Source of the DNA: Streptomyces sp. NBRC 110035
GTDB lineage: Bacteria; Actinomycetota; Actinomycetes; Streptomycetales; Streptomycetaceae
Assembly (NCBI RefSeq): GCF_000829695.1
Contig: NZ_BBNN01000018.1
Span: 186,001 to 250,000 of the forward strand
Length of the DNA: 64,000 bases
Direction of reading: 5' to 3'
Shown here: in pieces, positions 27,052 through 36,389 of the stretch
Layout of the letters: each line of letters begins with the position of its first letter
Numbering within the stretch: position 1 is the stretch's first letter
The notes under the pieces: generated by a model
Seen by the model: the letters and a program-made list of their open reading frames with translations, nothing else
Database searches by the model: none
What the model was told of the DNA's origin: nothing
Translations under genes and position numbers: made by a program

Positions 27052-29778
27052 GTGGCAGAGACAGCAGCGAAGAAGACCGACCAGACCTCCGGCGAGGCCC
27101 GACCGCGACTGATGCTCATGGACGGGCATTCGCTGGCCTACCGCGCGTTCTTCGCGCTGCCCGTGGAGAACTTCACCACCGCGACGGGCCAGCCGACGAA
27201 CGCGATCTACGGCTTCGCGTCGATGCTGGCGAACACGCTGCGCGACGAGGCGCCCACGCACTTCGCGGTGGCCTTCGACGTCTCCCGCAAGACCTGGCGC
27301 TCGGCGGAGTTCGCCGAGTACAAGGCGAACCGCTCCAAGACCCCGGACGAGTTCAAGGGACAGGTCGAGCTGATCGGGGAGCTGCTCGACGCGATGCACG
27401 CCCCGCGTTTCGCGGTCGACGGGTTCGAGGCGGACGACGTCATCGCCACGCTCGCCACCCGAGCCGAGGCCGAGGGCTTCGACGTGCTGATCGTCACCGG
27501 TGACCGGGACTCCTTCCAGCTGGTCTCCCAGCACACCACGGTGCTGTATCCGACCAAGGGCGTCTCCGAGCTGACCCGGTTCACCCCCGAGAAGGTGTTC
27601 GAGAAGTACGGGCTGACACCCGCGCAGTACCCCGATTTCGCGGCACTGCGCGGCGACCCGTCCGACAATCTGCCCGGTATTCCCGGTGTCGGTGAGAAGA
27701 CGGCCGCGAAGTGGATCAACCAGTTCGGTTCCTTCGCGGACCTCGTCGAGCGGGTCGACGAGGTCAAGGGCAAGGCCGGCCAGAATCTGCGCGACCACCT
27801 GGAGTCGGTCAAGCTCAACCGCCGCCTCACCGAGCTGGAGCGGCAGGTCGAGCTGGCCAAGGGCGTCACCGACCTGGAGCGGACGGCCTACGACCGCAAG
27901 GCCGTCACGATGATCCTGGACACCCTGGAGATCAGGAACCCGTCGCTGCGCGAGCGGCTCTTCGCCGTCGACCCCGGAGCCCAGGAGGCCGAGACCGCCC
28001 CGGTCGTCGCGGACGGCGTGGAGCTGGACGGGACCGTCCTGGGCGCGGGCGAGCTGACCGGCTGGCTCGCCGAGCACGCCACCCGTCCCCTCGGCGTCGC
28101 CACGGTCGACACCTGGGCGCTGGGAACCGGCTCGGTCGCCGAGATCGCCCTGGCCGCGGCCGCCGGACCGGCCGCCTGGTTCGACCCGGCCGAGCTGGAC
28201 GAGAGCGACGAGCAGGCGTTCGCCGCCTGGCTCGCGGACGCGGACCGGCCCAAGGTGTTCCACAACGCCAAGGGTGCGATGCGGGTCCTCGCCGAGCACG
28301 GCTGGAGCGCCGAGGGCATCTCCATGGACACGGCGCTCGCCGCCTACCTGGTCAAGCCGGGCCGCCGCTCCTTCGCCCTGGACGCCCTGTCCCTGGAGTA
28401 CCTGCACCGCGAGCTGGCGCCCGCCGCCGCGGCCGACGGCCAGCTGGCCTTCGGCGCGGACGACGCCGCCGAGGCCGAGGCGCTGATGGTGCAGGCCCGC
28501 GCGGTCGTCGACCTGGGTGAGGCCTTCGAGGGCCGCCTGCGGGAGGTGGGCGCCGCGGACCTGCTGCGGGACATGGAGCTGCCGACGTCCGCCCTGCTGG
28601 CCCGCATGGAGCGGCACGGCATCGCGGCGGACCGCACCCATCTGGAGTCCATGGAGCAGATGTTCGCGGGCGCCGTGCAGCAGGCCGTGAAGGAGGCGCA
28701 CGCGGCGGCGGGGCACGAGTTCAACCTGGGTTCGCCCAAGCAGCTCCAGGAGGTCCTCTTCGGCGAACTCGGCCTGCCGAAGACGAAGAAGACCAAGACC
28801 GGCTACACGACCGACGCCGACGCCCTGGCCTGGCTGGCCGGGCAGACCGACAACGAGCTTCCGGTGATCATGCTCCGCCACCGTGAGCAGGCGAAGCTGC
28901 GCGTGACCGTCGAGGGACTGATCAGGACGGTCGCCGCGGACGGCCGGATCCACACCACGTTCAACCAGACGGTCGCCGCCACCGGCCGCCTGTCGTCGAC
29001 CGACCCGAACCTGCAGAACATCCCGGTCCGTACCGACGAGGGACGCGCGATCCGCCGGGGCTTCGTCGTCGGCGAGGGCTTCGAGTCCCTCCTCACCGCC
29101 GACTACAGCCAGATCGAGCTGCGGGTGATGGCCCACCTCTCCGAGGACGCCGGTCTCATCGAGGCGTTCACCTCCGGTGAGGACCTGCACACCACGGCCG
29201 CCGCGCAGGTGTTCGCGGTCGAGCAGTCCGCCGTGGACGCGGAGATGCGCCGCAAGATCAAGGCGATGTCGTACGGCCTCGCGTACGGGCTGTCGGCCTT
29301 CGGGCTCTCGCAGCAGCTGAACATCGAGGCGGCCGAGGCCCGCGCCCTGATGGACGCGTACTTCGAGCGGTTCGGCGGCGTACGGGACTACCTGCACCGC
29401 GTGGTCGACGAGGCGCGGGCGACGGGCTACACGGCGACCCTCTTCGGCCGCCGGCGCTACCTGCCCGACCTCAACAGCGACAACCGCCAACGCCGCGAGG
29501 CGGCCGAGCGCATGGCGCTGAACGCGCCGATCCAGGGCACGGCGGCGGACATCGTCAAGATCGCCATGCTGAACGTGGACCGCGCCCTGCGCGAGGCGGA
29601 CCTCAAGTCCCGCCTGCTCCTCCAGGTCCACGACGAAATCGTCCTGGAGATCGCCCCCGGGGAGCGCCCGGCGGCGGAGGAACTGATCCGCCGGGAGATG
29701 GCCGACGCGGTCCGGCTCCGCGTCCCGCTGGGCGTCTCGGTCGGCGCGGGCCCGGACTGGGAGTCGGCGGCACACTGA
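27052..29778 (+). CDS. polA: DNA polymerase I
   Basis: 908-residue DNA polymerase I for Okazaki fragment processing and repair. The 5'-3' exonuclease domain (residues ~15-310) starts LMLMDGHSLAYRAFFALP and has GFEADDVIATLA and GDPSDNLPGIPGVGEKTA. The middle 3'-5' exonuclease-like domain (~320-500) is degenerate, as in other actinobacteria, and probably inactive. The polymerase domain has motif A LTADYSQIELRVMAHLS, motif B RRKIKAMSYGLAYGLSAFG and motif C LLQVHDEIVLE. I chose GTG 27052 (VAETAAKK) because the next conserved start lies there; an upstream ATG would add an Arg-rich stretch and has no ribosome site. Confidence 0.96.
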   Translation: MAETAAKKTDQTSGEARPRLMLMDGHSLAYRAFFALPVENFTTATGQPTNAIYGFASMLANTLRDEAPTHFAVAFDVSRKTWRSAEFAEYKANRSKTPDEFKGQVELIGELLDAMHAPRFAVDGFEADDVIATLATRAEAEGFDVLIVTGDRDSFQLVSQHTTVLYPTKGVSELTRFTPEKVFEKYGLTPAQYPDFAALRGDPSDNLPGIPGVGEKTAAKWINQFGSFADLVERVDEVKGKAGQNLRDHLESVKLNRRLTELERQVELAKGVTDLERTAYDRKAVTMILDTLEIRNPSLRERLFAVDPGAQEAETAPVVADGVELDGTVLGAGELTGWLAEHATRPLGVATVDTWALGTGSVAEIALAAAAGPAAWFDPAELDESDEQAFAAWLADADRPKVFHNAKGAMRVLAEHGWSAEGISMDTALAAYLVKPGRRSFALDALSLEYLHRELAPAAAADGQLAFGADDAAEAEALMVQARAVVDLGEAFEGRLREVGAADLLRDMELPTSALLARMERHGIAADRTHLESMEQMFAGAVQQAVKEAHAAAGHEFNLGSPKQLQEVLFGELGLPKTKKTKTGYTTDADALAWLAGQTDNELPVIMLRHREQAKLRVTVEGLIRTVAADGRIHTTFNQTVAATGRLSSTDPNLQNIPVRTDEGRAIRRGFVVGEGFESLLTADYSQIELRVMAHLSEDAGLIEAFTSGEDLHTTAAAQVFAVEQSAVDAEMRRKIKAMSYGLAYGLSAFGLSQQLNIEAAEARALMDAYFERFGGVRDYLHRVVDEARATGYTATLFGRRRYLPDLNSDNRQRREAAERMALNAPIQGTAADIVKIAMLNVDRALREADLKSRLLLQVHDEIVLEIAPGERPAAEELIRREMADAVRLRVPLGVSVGAGPDWESAAH

Positions 29779-30262
29779 CGACACCGGGCTCGGCCGGGAG
29801 CGACGGGCGGTGGCAGAGGGAAGCGGGAGGGCTGCCGGCAGGCGTCGGCCGTCACCGCCCGGCCCCTCCCACCCCGTGACCCGTCGGCGCCCTGTGCGAT
29901 TCCCGCGCGGGGACGCCGGTCACCAGTTACTCCCCCGGGCACGGCGGCGGCACGGGGCGGCGCGCCCGAGGCCGCCGGGACCCTCAGGAGCGACCGTCTG
30001 CTGCCTGTCGCCGAGGCTCTCCGTCCTCGTGCGGCCGCAGCCGTCTCGCGGTGCGGGGCCCGCGGGCGTCCGCTCGCCGCCTCCGCCTGCCGAGCCGGGA
30101 CGGCGGCATACGCGCCATGCCGCCGTCCCGCCCACCCCGGCGCCCGCCCTCCTCTCCCCGCACGGCTCACGGCTCACTCCGCTCTCCCCTTCCGCAGGCT
30201 GCTTCACCCGCGTGGACCGTACGGGCAGGCCGTCGGGTGGGTCGGGCGCCAGGATGCGGGTC
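29779..30262. other. Intergenic region after polA
   Basis: No supported gene or clear signal. Short GC-rich repeats are present but no long hairpin stands out. Any open frames here on both strands are very rich in Arg and Pro with no ribosome sites, as expected from chance in this base composition. Confidence 0.5.
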
Positions 30263-30706
30263 ATGGGTATACGCATGCTTCACCGCAGAGCGGCATCCCC
30301 GAGGGCCGCCGCAGACGGACCCACCCCCGAGGCGCCGTCGCCGGTTCCGGTCTTCGCGGCCGACGCGAGTACCGCCCGCACCCCCGTCCTCCCCCTCACC
30401 CGCGCGCTGCGCCGTACCACCGCGGACCTCGGCCACCGCATCGCCGGCGGCCCCTGGCGCCCCGGCCGTGCCGCGGGCCCCGCACTCCCACGCCCCGGCG
30501 AGCCGCTGCCGTGGCGGCTGTGGGCCGAACTTGCCCGCGGCTGTCTGACGCTCGCCCTCACCCTGCTGCCCCGGCCCCGCCCGGTCCGTACCGTCACCGT
30601 GTTCGTGGCGGCGGGCGAGACCCTCAGCGCGCGGCCGTACGGCTCGGCCGCTTCCTCTCCACGCCCTCGGGGACCCCGGTGGCCGGGGCCGGACGCCACG
30701 CCCTGA
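30263..30706 (+). CDS. Possible hypothetical protein, weak support
   Basis: 147 residues from ATG 30263 (MGIRMLHRRAAS). Arg/Pro/Ala-rich, with one moderately hydrophobic stretch (LWAELARGCLTLALTLLP) and a short strand VRTVTVFVAAG. No domain recognised, no good ribosome site, and its last 83 bases overlap the end of the opposite DUF4184 gene. It may be a chance frame. Confidence 0.25.
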   Translation: MGIRMLHRRAASPRAAADGPTPEAPSPVPVFAADASTARTPVLPLTRALRRTTADLGHRIAGGPWRPGRAAGPALPRPGEPLPWRLWAELARGCLTLALTLLPRPRPVRTVTVFVAAGETLSARPYGSAASSPRPRGPRWPGPDATP

Positions 30707-31484
30707 CCGCCACGGCGTACACCGGCAGCGCGAGGACGAGCCCGGCGCCCGCCCCGAAACACACCGTGGGGATCAGCTCCCAGGGCTTCGCGACCTCGCC
30801 CCAGTAGGCCCACCAGCGCGAGGCCCGTTGCACGGCCCCCGCCAGCACGCAGCCGCCGAGCAGCGCGGCTGCTGCCCACCGGTCGGCCGCGGACAGCACC
30901 GGCACCCCCGCCGGCCCCGGGCGGGGTGTCGCACGGCGCAGTGCCCGTGCCAGGAACACGACGATCACCACCGCGGCCACCGCCGACCCGCCGTACTGCA
31001 GGTACCAGTACAGCGGTGAGCCCGCGATCTCCTGCCCCAGGACGGGGAGGACCCGCATCCCCCACCGGTCGAGGTGCGTGAACTCGTCCCAGACCACGTG
31101 CGTCAACGCGCCCAGCACGGCCGAGACGTACCAGCGCGCCACCAAGGAGGCGCGGACGCGTGCGCGGGGCGTGCCGCAGCGCAGCAGAGCGGCCGTCCGC
31201 CCCTGCCGAGACCGCGGCAGCAGCGCGACGAGCGGTTCGCGGACCAGGAGCCAGAGCCCCACCAGCGCCCAGGCGATGCACACATCGACGGTGAGAACGC
31301 CCGGCAACGAGTGCGTGACCTCCCCGAACTCCATCGCCCCGGACCGGACACCGGCCGCGTAGTAGGTCAGGTCCGGAGCGAGACTGCCCGCCACCAGCAC
31401 GGCAGGTACCAGCGGGCCCCGGCCGGTCCCGTCGGTGCGTACGGCGGGCAGGACCGCCACCGCGTGGCTCAGTGTGAAAGGCAA
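30624..31484 (-). CDS. DUF4184 family membrane protein
   Basis: 286 residues. Begins with the family signature MPFTLSHAVAVLP, followed by GSLAPDLTYY and HSLPGVLTVD; later ALTHVVWDEFTHLDRWG. The His and Asp residues recall a membrane-bound metal-dependent hydrolase-like fold, but the family is functionally uncharacterised. Five to six membrane helices are predicted by eye. The start is TTG 31484 with GAGGAG 6 bases upstream. It is transcribed alone, convergent with polA side sequence and divergent from the lytic transglycosylase. Confidence 0.85.
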   Translation of the reverse strand: MPFTLSHAVAVLPAVRTDGTGRGPLVPAVLVAGSLAPDLTYYAAGVRSGAMEFGEVTHSLPGVLTVDVCIAWALVGLWLLVREPLVALLPRSRQGRTAALLRCGTPRARVRASLVARWYVSAVLGALTHVVWDEFTHLDRWGMRVLPVLGQEIAGSPLYWYLQYGGSAVAAVVIVVFLARALRRATPRPGPAGVPVLSAADRWAAAALLGGCVLAGAVQRASRWWAYWGEVAKPWELIPTVCFGAGAGLVLALPVYAVAVRAWRPAPATGVPEGVERKRPSRTAAR

Positions 31485-31824
31485 CCCGGCTCCTCGGGAG
31501 GGTGGTTGACCCGGCGGTTCGGCCCGGGCGTTCGGCGGGCCCCAGTATGCGTGACGCGCTCGTCCGTGACCGGGGAGAGAACGACTGTGGTCAACCGGTG
31601 AATACCGGGCATGAACGGGTGTCCGGGCAAAGGATGTTGCCGTAGGGTCGCGGGAGTTGCCGTGTCCGGTGCAACCGGTGGGGCGGGCCGCACCGCCGGA
31701 ACGGATCGGTGCACCGGATCATCGCACCGGTCGTCACCACCGACGGTCGCGGCCGATCGGCACCACAGGCGAGCGTGACAGACGTCGACGGATGCTCCGG
31801 CGTCCACGGGGAGGGATTCACTCT
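31485..31824. other. Divergent intergenic region before the transglycosylase gene
   Basis: Holds the promoters of both flanking genes, which I could not place exactly. An 8-base inverted repeat, GGTTGACC at 31504-31511 and GGTCAACC at 31589-31596, spans it. I looked for the c-di-AMP (ydaO) riboswitch known upstream of some Streptomyces cell wall hydrolases and did not recognise it. Confidence 0.5.
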
Positions 31825-33654
31825 ATGGCGGCGCATTTCGGCAGGAGGCTGCGCAAGGGAGCGGCGACCACCGCCGTGGCGGCGGCCGCGGTTGCGGCTC
31901 TGTCCGCGTCCCAGGCTCCGGGTGCGACGGTCGACGGCCCGGGCGGCCGGACCTCGTCCGATGCCGCATCGGCGCCCGAGGAGAGCGCCGGCGACCCCGG
32001 CGCGACCGGCAACTCGCCGTACTACACGGACCTGCCGCCGCTCAACAGCCCCAACCCCGCGCCGTCCGCGAGCTCCGACCCCATCGCCTCGGGCGCTTCC
32101 GAAGCGGGCATACCCGCGACCGTCCTCGATGCCTACAAGAAGGCCGAGGCCGCGCTGCGCGAGTCCAAGCCCGCCTGCAACCTGCCCTGGCAACTGCTCG
32201 CCGCCATCGGCAAGGTGGAGTCCGGCCAGGCCCGCGGCGGACGCGTCGACGCCGAGGGCACGACGACCTCCCCGATCATCGGCCCGCAGCTCGACGGCAA
32301 CGGCTTCGCGCTCATCAAGGACACCGACAACGGCGAGTACGACGGCAACAGCGCCTACGACAACGCCGTCGGCCCCATGCAGTTCATCCCGTCCACCTGG
32401 GCGTGGGCCGGCCGTGACGGCAACGACGACGGCCGCGAGGACCCCAACAACATCTACGACGCCGCGCTGGCGGCCGGCCACTACCTGTGCCGCTTCGACT
32501 GGGACCTGTCCGACCGGGCGGACCTCGGCAGGGCGATCCTCAGCTACAACAACTCGACGGAGTACCTGAACACCGTCCTGTCGTGGCTGGAGTACTACCG
32601 CAAGGGCACGCACGAGGTCCCGGACGGCACCGGCACCCTGCCCGACAACCGCAGCGACGCCCACACCACGAGCCCCACCCCGTCGAGGCCGGGCGCCGGT
32701 CCGTCCGAGCCGGACACGCCGTCGACGAAGCCCGGCACCGGACCCGGCAAGCAGGGCGGCGGCAGCGGCAGCACCAGGCCGCCGGGCACACCGAGCACCC
32801 CGCCGGCCACGACCCCGCCACCGGCCACGACCCCGCCACCGACGACAACGCCGCCACCGACGACAACGCCGCCGCCCACCACGCCGCCCCCCACGCCCAC
32901 CGACACGGTGGACCACCTGGAGAACGCCGGCACCGGCAGGCTCACCGCGACGGCGGGCGAGACGTTCGCCGAGCGGATCAGCACCCGCGCGGAGACGGAC
33001 GAGGGCAGGACCGTCGCGAAGGTGCGGATCCGCTTCACCGTCGTCGGCGACACCGACACCACCTTCACCGGCGGCGAGAGCGTGGCCACCGTCCTCACCG
33101 ACAGCTCCGGGATCGCCGTCGCGCCTGCACTCCGGGCGGGCGAGAAGACCGGCGACGTCACTGTCCGCGCCACCGTCGTCGGCCGCGTGGTGCCGGGCCT
33201 CGACTACCGGGCCACCGTCACCGAGCGCGTCGCCGACACCGTCGTACGCACCGATGACGAGGCGCTGACCTGCACGCCGGGCGGTGAGTTCGCCCACCGC
33301 CTCGAGGTACGGGCCACCCGCGACGGCGATGCCGCCGGCAAGGTCGCGGCCACCGCCACCCTGATCACATCGGCCGACGACCCGACCGCCACCGACAAGG
33401 GCCCCTACTTCAAGGACGCCGACGACAAGGCCGTACGCACCCTCGGCGGCCTGAAGACGGACGCGGACGGCCGGTTGAAGCTGCCCCGGCTGTACGCGGA
33501 CGACACCACCGGCACCTTCCTGCTCCGCATCACCCTGGCGGGCGGCGTCACCCTCACGGCCGAACTCACCGTGGCCGCGGACGGGACCGCGTCCCCCGAC
33601 CCGTCGGCGTCCCCCGACCCGTCGGCGTCCCCCGGCCCCACCACCGGCGCGTAG
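31825..33654 (+). CDS. Secreted lytic transglycosylase with Ig-like tail
   Basis: 609 residues. A signal peptide (RRLRKGAATTAVAAAAVAALSASQAPGA) is followed by a linker and an SLT/MltB-type transglycosylase domain at ~90-280: the catalytic Glu is in LLAAIGKVESGQARGG, with AVGPMQFIPSTWAWAG and LAAGHYLCRFDWDLSD. Such enzymes cut peptidoglycan between MurNAc and GlcNAc. A Pro/Thr-rich linker with repeated TTPPPT units (~300-360) would span the cell wall. Two beta-rich, Ig-like repeats follow (each with T-x-G-E-x-F-A-x-R pattern, ~370-480 and ~480-590). The tail repeats PDPSAS. ATG 31825 follows GGGGAGGG. A strong terminator follows. Confidence 0.9.
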   Translation: MAAHFGRRLRKGAATTAVAAAAVAALSASQAPGATVDGPGGRTSSDAASAPEESAGDPGATGNSPYYTDLPPLNSPNPAPSASSDPIASGASEAGIPATVLDAYKKAEAALRESKPACNLPWQLLAAIGKVESGQARGGRVDAEGTTTSPIIGPQLDGNGFALIKDTDNGEYDGNSAYDNAVGPMQFIPSTWAWAGRDGNDDGREDPNNIYDAALAAGHYLCRFDWDLSDRADLGRAILSYNNSTEYLNTVLSWLEYYRKGTHEVPDGTGTLPDNRSDAHTTSPTPSRPGAGPSEPDTPSTKPGTGPGKQGGGSGSTRPPGTPSTPPATTPPPATTPPPTTTPPPTTTPPPTTPPPTPTDTVDHLENAGTGRLTATAGETFAERISTRAETDEGRTVAKVRIRFTVVGDTDTTFTGGESVATVLTDSSGIAVAPALRAGEKTGDVTVRATVVGRVVPGLDYRATVTERVADTVVRTDDEALTCTPGGEFAHRLEVRATRDGDAAGKVAATATLITSADDPTATDKGPYFKDADDKAVRTLGGLKTDADGRLKLPRLYADDTTGTFLLRITLAGGVTLTAELTVAADGTASPDPSASPDPSASPGPTTGA

Positions 33655-33684
33655 CCGCGCCCGCGCGGGCACCCGCACGCACAC

Positions 33685-33721
33685 AGGGCGTCCCCTCCGT
33701 CACCGCCGGAGGGGGCGCCCT
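33685..33721 (+). terminator. Terminator after the transglycosylase gene
   Basis: Inverted repeat AGGGCGTCCCCTCCG / CGGAGGGGGCGCCCT, 15-base arms with one wobble position and a 7-base loop, 30 bases after the stop. It may also serve the convergent hrpB gene. Confidence 0.7.
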
Positions 33722-33820
33722 TCCGCGTACGTGCGACGTGTTCCCGTCCCACCCGCCGTCACCACTGTGCCGACCCGGGCGCCACCTGACGGCCCCTCGG
33801 TCCGGCCGTGGAGCAGGAGG

Positions 33821-36385
33821 TCACCGCCCGAGCCGCGCGTTGGTGTGCCGGGTCGGCTCGGCGGCGGCGGGGTCCTCGGGCCACGGATGCCGGGGATACC
33901 GGCCGCGCAGCTCGGCCCGTACACCCTTGTAGCCGTCCTTCCAGAAGGAGGCGAGGTCGGCGGTGACGGCGGCGGGCCGCCCGGCCGGGGACAGCAGATG
34001 CACCAGCAGGGGCACCCCGGCCGCCCGCGGCGACTCCTGGAGTCCGAACATCTCCTGGAGCTTCACGGCGAGGACCGGCTGCCCGGGGTCGGAGTAGTCG
34101 ATCCGGATCGCGGACCCGCTGGGCACGGTGATCCGCTCGGGGGCGAGACCGTCCAGGCGGGCGGCCTCCCCGGACGCCCACGGCAGCAACCGGCCGAGGG
34201 CCTGCCCGGCGTCGATCCGGGCCAGGTCGGCCCGGCGCCGGGCGCGGCTCAGCTCCGGCTCCAGCCACTCCTCCACGCGCGCGTGGAGCGCCTCGTCGGA
34301 CACGTCGGGCCAGGGCTCGCCGGCCTGCCGGTGCACGAACGCCAGCCGCTGCCGCAGCACGGCCGCCCCGGCCGGCCACCGCAGCAGCCCGAACCCCTCC
34401 CGCCGCAGCCCGTCCAGCAACGCGGCCCGTACGAGCGCCGGCTCCGGGTCGGTACGGGGCCGTACGGCCAGCTCGACGGCGCCCAGCCGCTCGACCCGCC
34501 GGGCGAGGACGTCCCCGTCGGCCCAGCGCACCTCCTCGCGCGTCTCCAGCAGGGTGCCGGCCGCCCACCGCGCGGTGTCCTCGTCGACGACCGCGCCGAG
34601 CTGCACGCGCGCGTGGCCCCGCCCCACGGGCCGGTCGGCCGCGGCGACCGCGATCCAGGGCGCGCCGCGCAGCCCGCTGCCCGCTCCGGCCTCGGCCCGC
34701 GTCCCGGACACCATCAGGTACGAACCGCCGTCCGCGCGGGCGATCCGCTCGGGGAACGCGAGCGCGGCCACCAGCCCGACCCGCGCGTCCTCCCCGTCCA
34801 GGCGCGGCAGGCCGGCGCCCGACGGCGAGAAGCCCCGTGAGGAGCGCTCTGCCGACGCTGGTGCGGAGGTCCGCGCGGAGGCGTCCGGTGCGAGCGCGCG
34901 CAGTCGGCGCACCTCGGTCCGCCACCGCTGTGCGTAGGCGTCGTCCCCGCGCCGCGCGGCGCGCAGCGCGCCGGCGAGATCGTCCCCGTAGCTCCGCGGC
35001 GCCTCCTCGCCGATCAGCGCGACCACCTCGGCGGCGAGCGCCGGACCCACGGCCGGTGCCGCGTCCAGCAGGGCCCGCCCGAGCCGGGGGTGCAGGCCCA
35101 GCCGGGCGAGCCGGGTGCCCCGCCCCGTGGCCCGCCCGTCGGCGTCGACGGCCCCGATCGCGGTCAGGACGGCCCCCGCCGCCGCCATCGCCCCGGCCGG
35201 GGGAGGATCGAGCAGAGCGAGCCCGGAGGCGTCGGGATCGCCCCAGCAGGCCGCCTGGAGTGCGAACGCCGTCAGGTCGGCCACCTTGATCTCGGGGGAG
35301 GGGAACCGCGGCAGCCGGGCGTCCTCCGCCGGTGCCCAGCACCGGTACACCGCGCCCGGCGCCTCACGCCCGGCCCGCCCCGCCCGCTGCCGGCCCGCCG
35401 CCTGCGAGGCCCGTACCGTCGTCAGCGCGCTCAGCCCGCGCGCGTGGTCGACGCGGGGCTCACGCGCGAGGCCCGCGTCGACGACCACCCGGACCCCCGG
35501 CACCGTCAGCGACGACTCCGCCACCGACGTCGCCAGCACCACCCGGCGCCGCCGTCCGGGCACCAGCACCGCGTCCTGCACGGCGGCCGGCGCCCGCCCG
35601 TGCACCTGGAGCACCTCGACGTCCGGGAGCGGCCCCAGCTGCGCGGCGACCCGGGCGATCTCGCCCACGCCCGGAAGGAACACCAGGACGTCCCCGTCCC
35701 GTTCGGCCAGCGACCGCCGCACCACCGACGCCACGTGCGTCAGCAGCGCCGGGTCGACCCGCATGCCGTGCGGCGGCCGCGGCGGCCGGCCGGGAGGCGC
35801 CCACACCACCTCCACCGGATGTGCCGTGCCGCGCGCCTCGACGACGGGCGCGTCGCCCAGCAGCCGTGCCCAGCCCGCCGCGTCGGTCGTCGCCGACGCG
35901 GCCACCAGCCGCAGTTCCGGACGCAGCGTCTCGCGCACGTCCCACAGGAACGCCGCCGCCGTGTCCGCGTCCAGATGCCGCTCGTGGCACTCGTCGAGGA
36001 CCACGACGTCCACGCCGGTCAGCTCCTGGTCGCGTTGCAGCCGCTGCAGCAGCACACCGGTCGTGACGACCTCCACACGCGTGTGCCGCCCGGTCACCCG
36101 TTCCCCGCGCACCGTGAAGCCCACCGACTCGCCGGGCTCCTCGCCCAGCAGCCAGGCCATCCGCCGGGCCGCCGCGCGCGCCGCGATCCGCCGCGGTTCG
36201 GCGACCAGGACCCGCCGCGCGGGACCGTCACCGGCCAGTCCCGCCAGCACCAGCGGCACCAGGGTCGTCTTGCCGGTGCCGGGCGGTGCGACCAGGACGG
36301 CGGTGCCGCGTTCCCGAAGGGCGTCGGTCAGTGGGGGAACCGCCTCGCGCACCGGGAGGGCGTCGAGCGCGTCATGACGGATCAC
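33821..36385 (-). CDS. hrpB: ATP-dependent helicase HrpB
   Basis: 854-residue DEAH/RHA-family helicase. Motif I APPGTGKTT, Ia VLVAEPRRIAARAAA, motif II DECHERHLD, motif III SATTD, motif VI QAAGRQRAGRAG. A helicase-associated region and the HrpB C-terminal domain follow, ending with the conserved GLQESPRAAGVPLLVHLLSPAGRPAAVTADLASFWKDGYKGVR. The cellular role of HrpB in actinobacteria is not known. GTG 36385 is chosen since IRHDALDALPVREAVPPL aligns with the family start. The methyltransferase gene upstream ends 4 bases before it, so the two are probably co-transcribed. Confidence 0.93.
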   Translation of the reverse strand: MIRHDALDALPVREAVPPLTDALRERGTAVLVAPPGTGKTTLVPLVLAGLAGDGPARRVLVAEPRRIAARAAARRMAWLLGEEPGESVGFTVRGERVTGRHTRVEVVTTGVLLQRLQRDQELTGVDVVVLDECHERHLDADTAAAFLWDVRETLRPELRLVAASATTDAAGWARLLGDAPVVEARGTAHPVEVVWAPPGRPPRPPHGMRVDPALLTHVASVVRRSLAERDGDVLVFLPGVGEIARVAAQLGPLPDVEVLQVHGRAPAAVQDAVLVPGRRRRVVLATSVAESSLTVPGVRVVVDAGLAREPRVDHARGLSALTTVRASQAAGRQRAGRAGREAPGAVYRCWAPAEDARLPRFPSPEIKVADLTAFALQAACWGDPDASGLALLDPPPAGAMAAAGAVLTAIGAVDADGRATGRGTRLARLGLHPRLGRALLDAAPAVGPALAAEVVALIGEEAPRSYGDDLAGALRAARRGDDAYAQRWRTEVRRLRALAPDASARTSAPASAERSSRGFSPSGAGLPRLDGEDARVGLVAALAFPERIARADGGSYLMVSGTRAEAGAGSGLRGAPWIAVAAADRPVGRGHARVQLGAVVDEDTARWAAGTLLETREEVRWADGDVLARRVERLGAVELAVRPRTDPEPALVRAALLDGLRREGFGLLRWPAGAAVLRQRLAFVHRQAGEPWPDVSDEALHARVEEWLEPELSRARRRADLARIDAGQALGRLLPWASGEAARLDGLAPERITVPSGSAIRIDYSDPGQPVLAVKLQEMFGLQESPRAAGVPLLVHLLSPAGRPAAVTADLASFWKDGYKGVRAELRGRYPRHPWPEDPAAAEPTRHTNARLGR

Positions 36386-36389
36386 GCAC

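Noticed and set aside
31485..31824. c-di-AMP (ydaO) riboswitch before the transglycosylase
   Set aside because: The conserved sequence blocks of that riboswitch could not be found in the leader.
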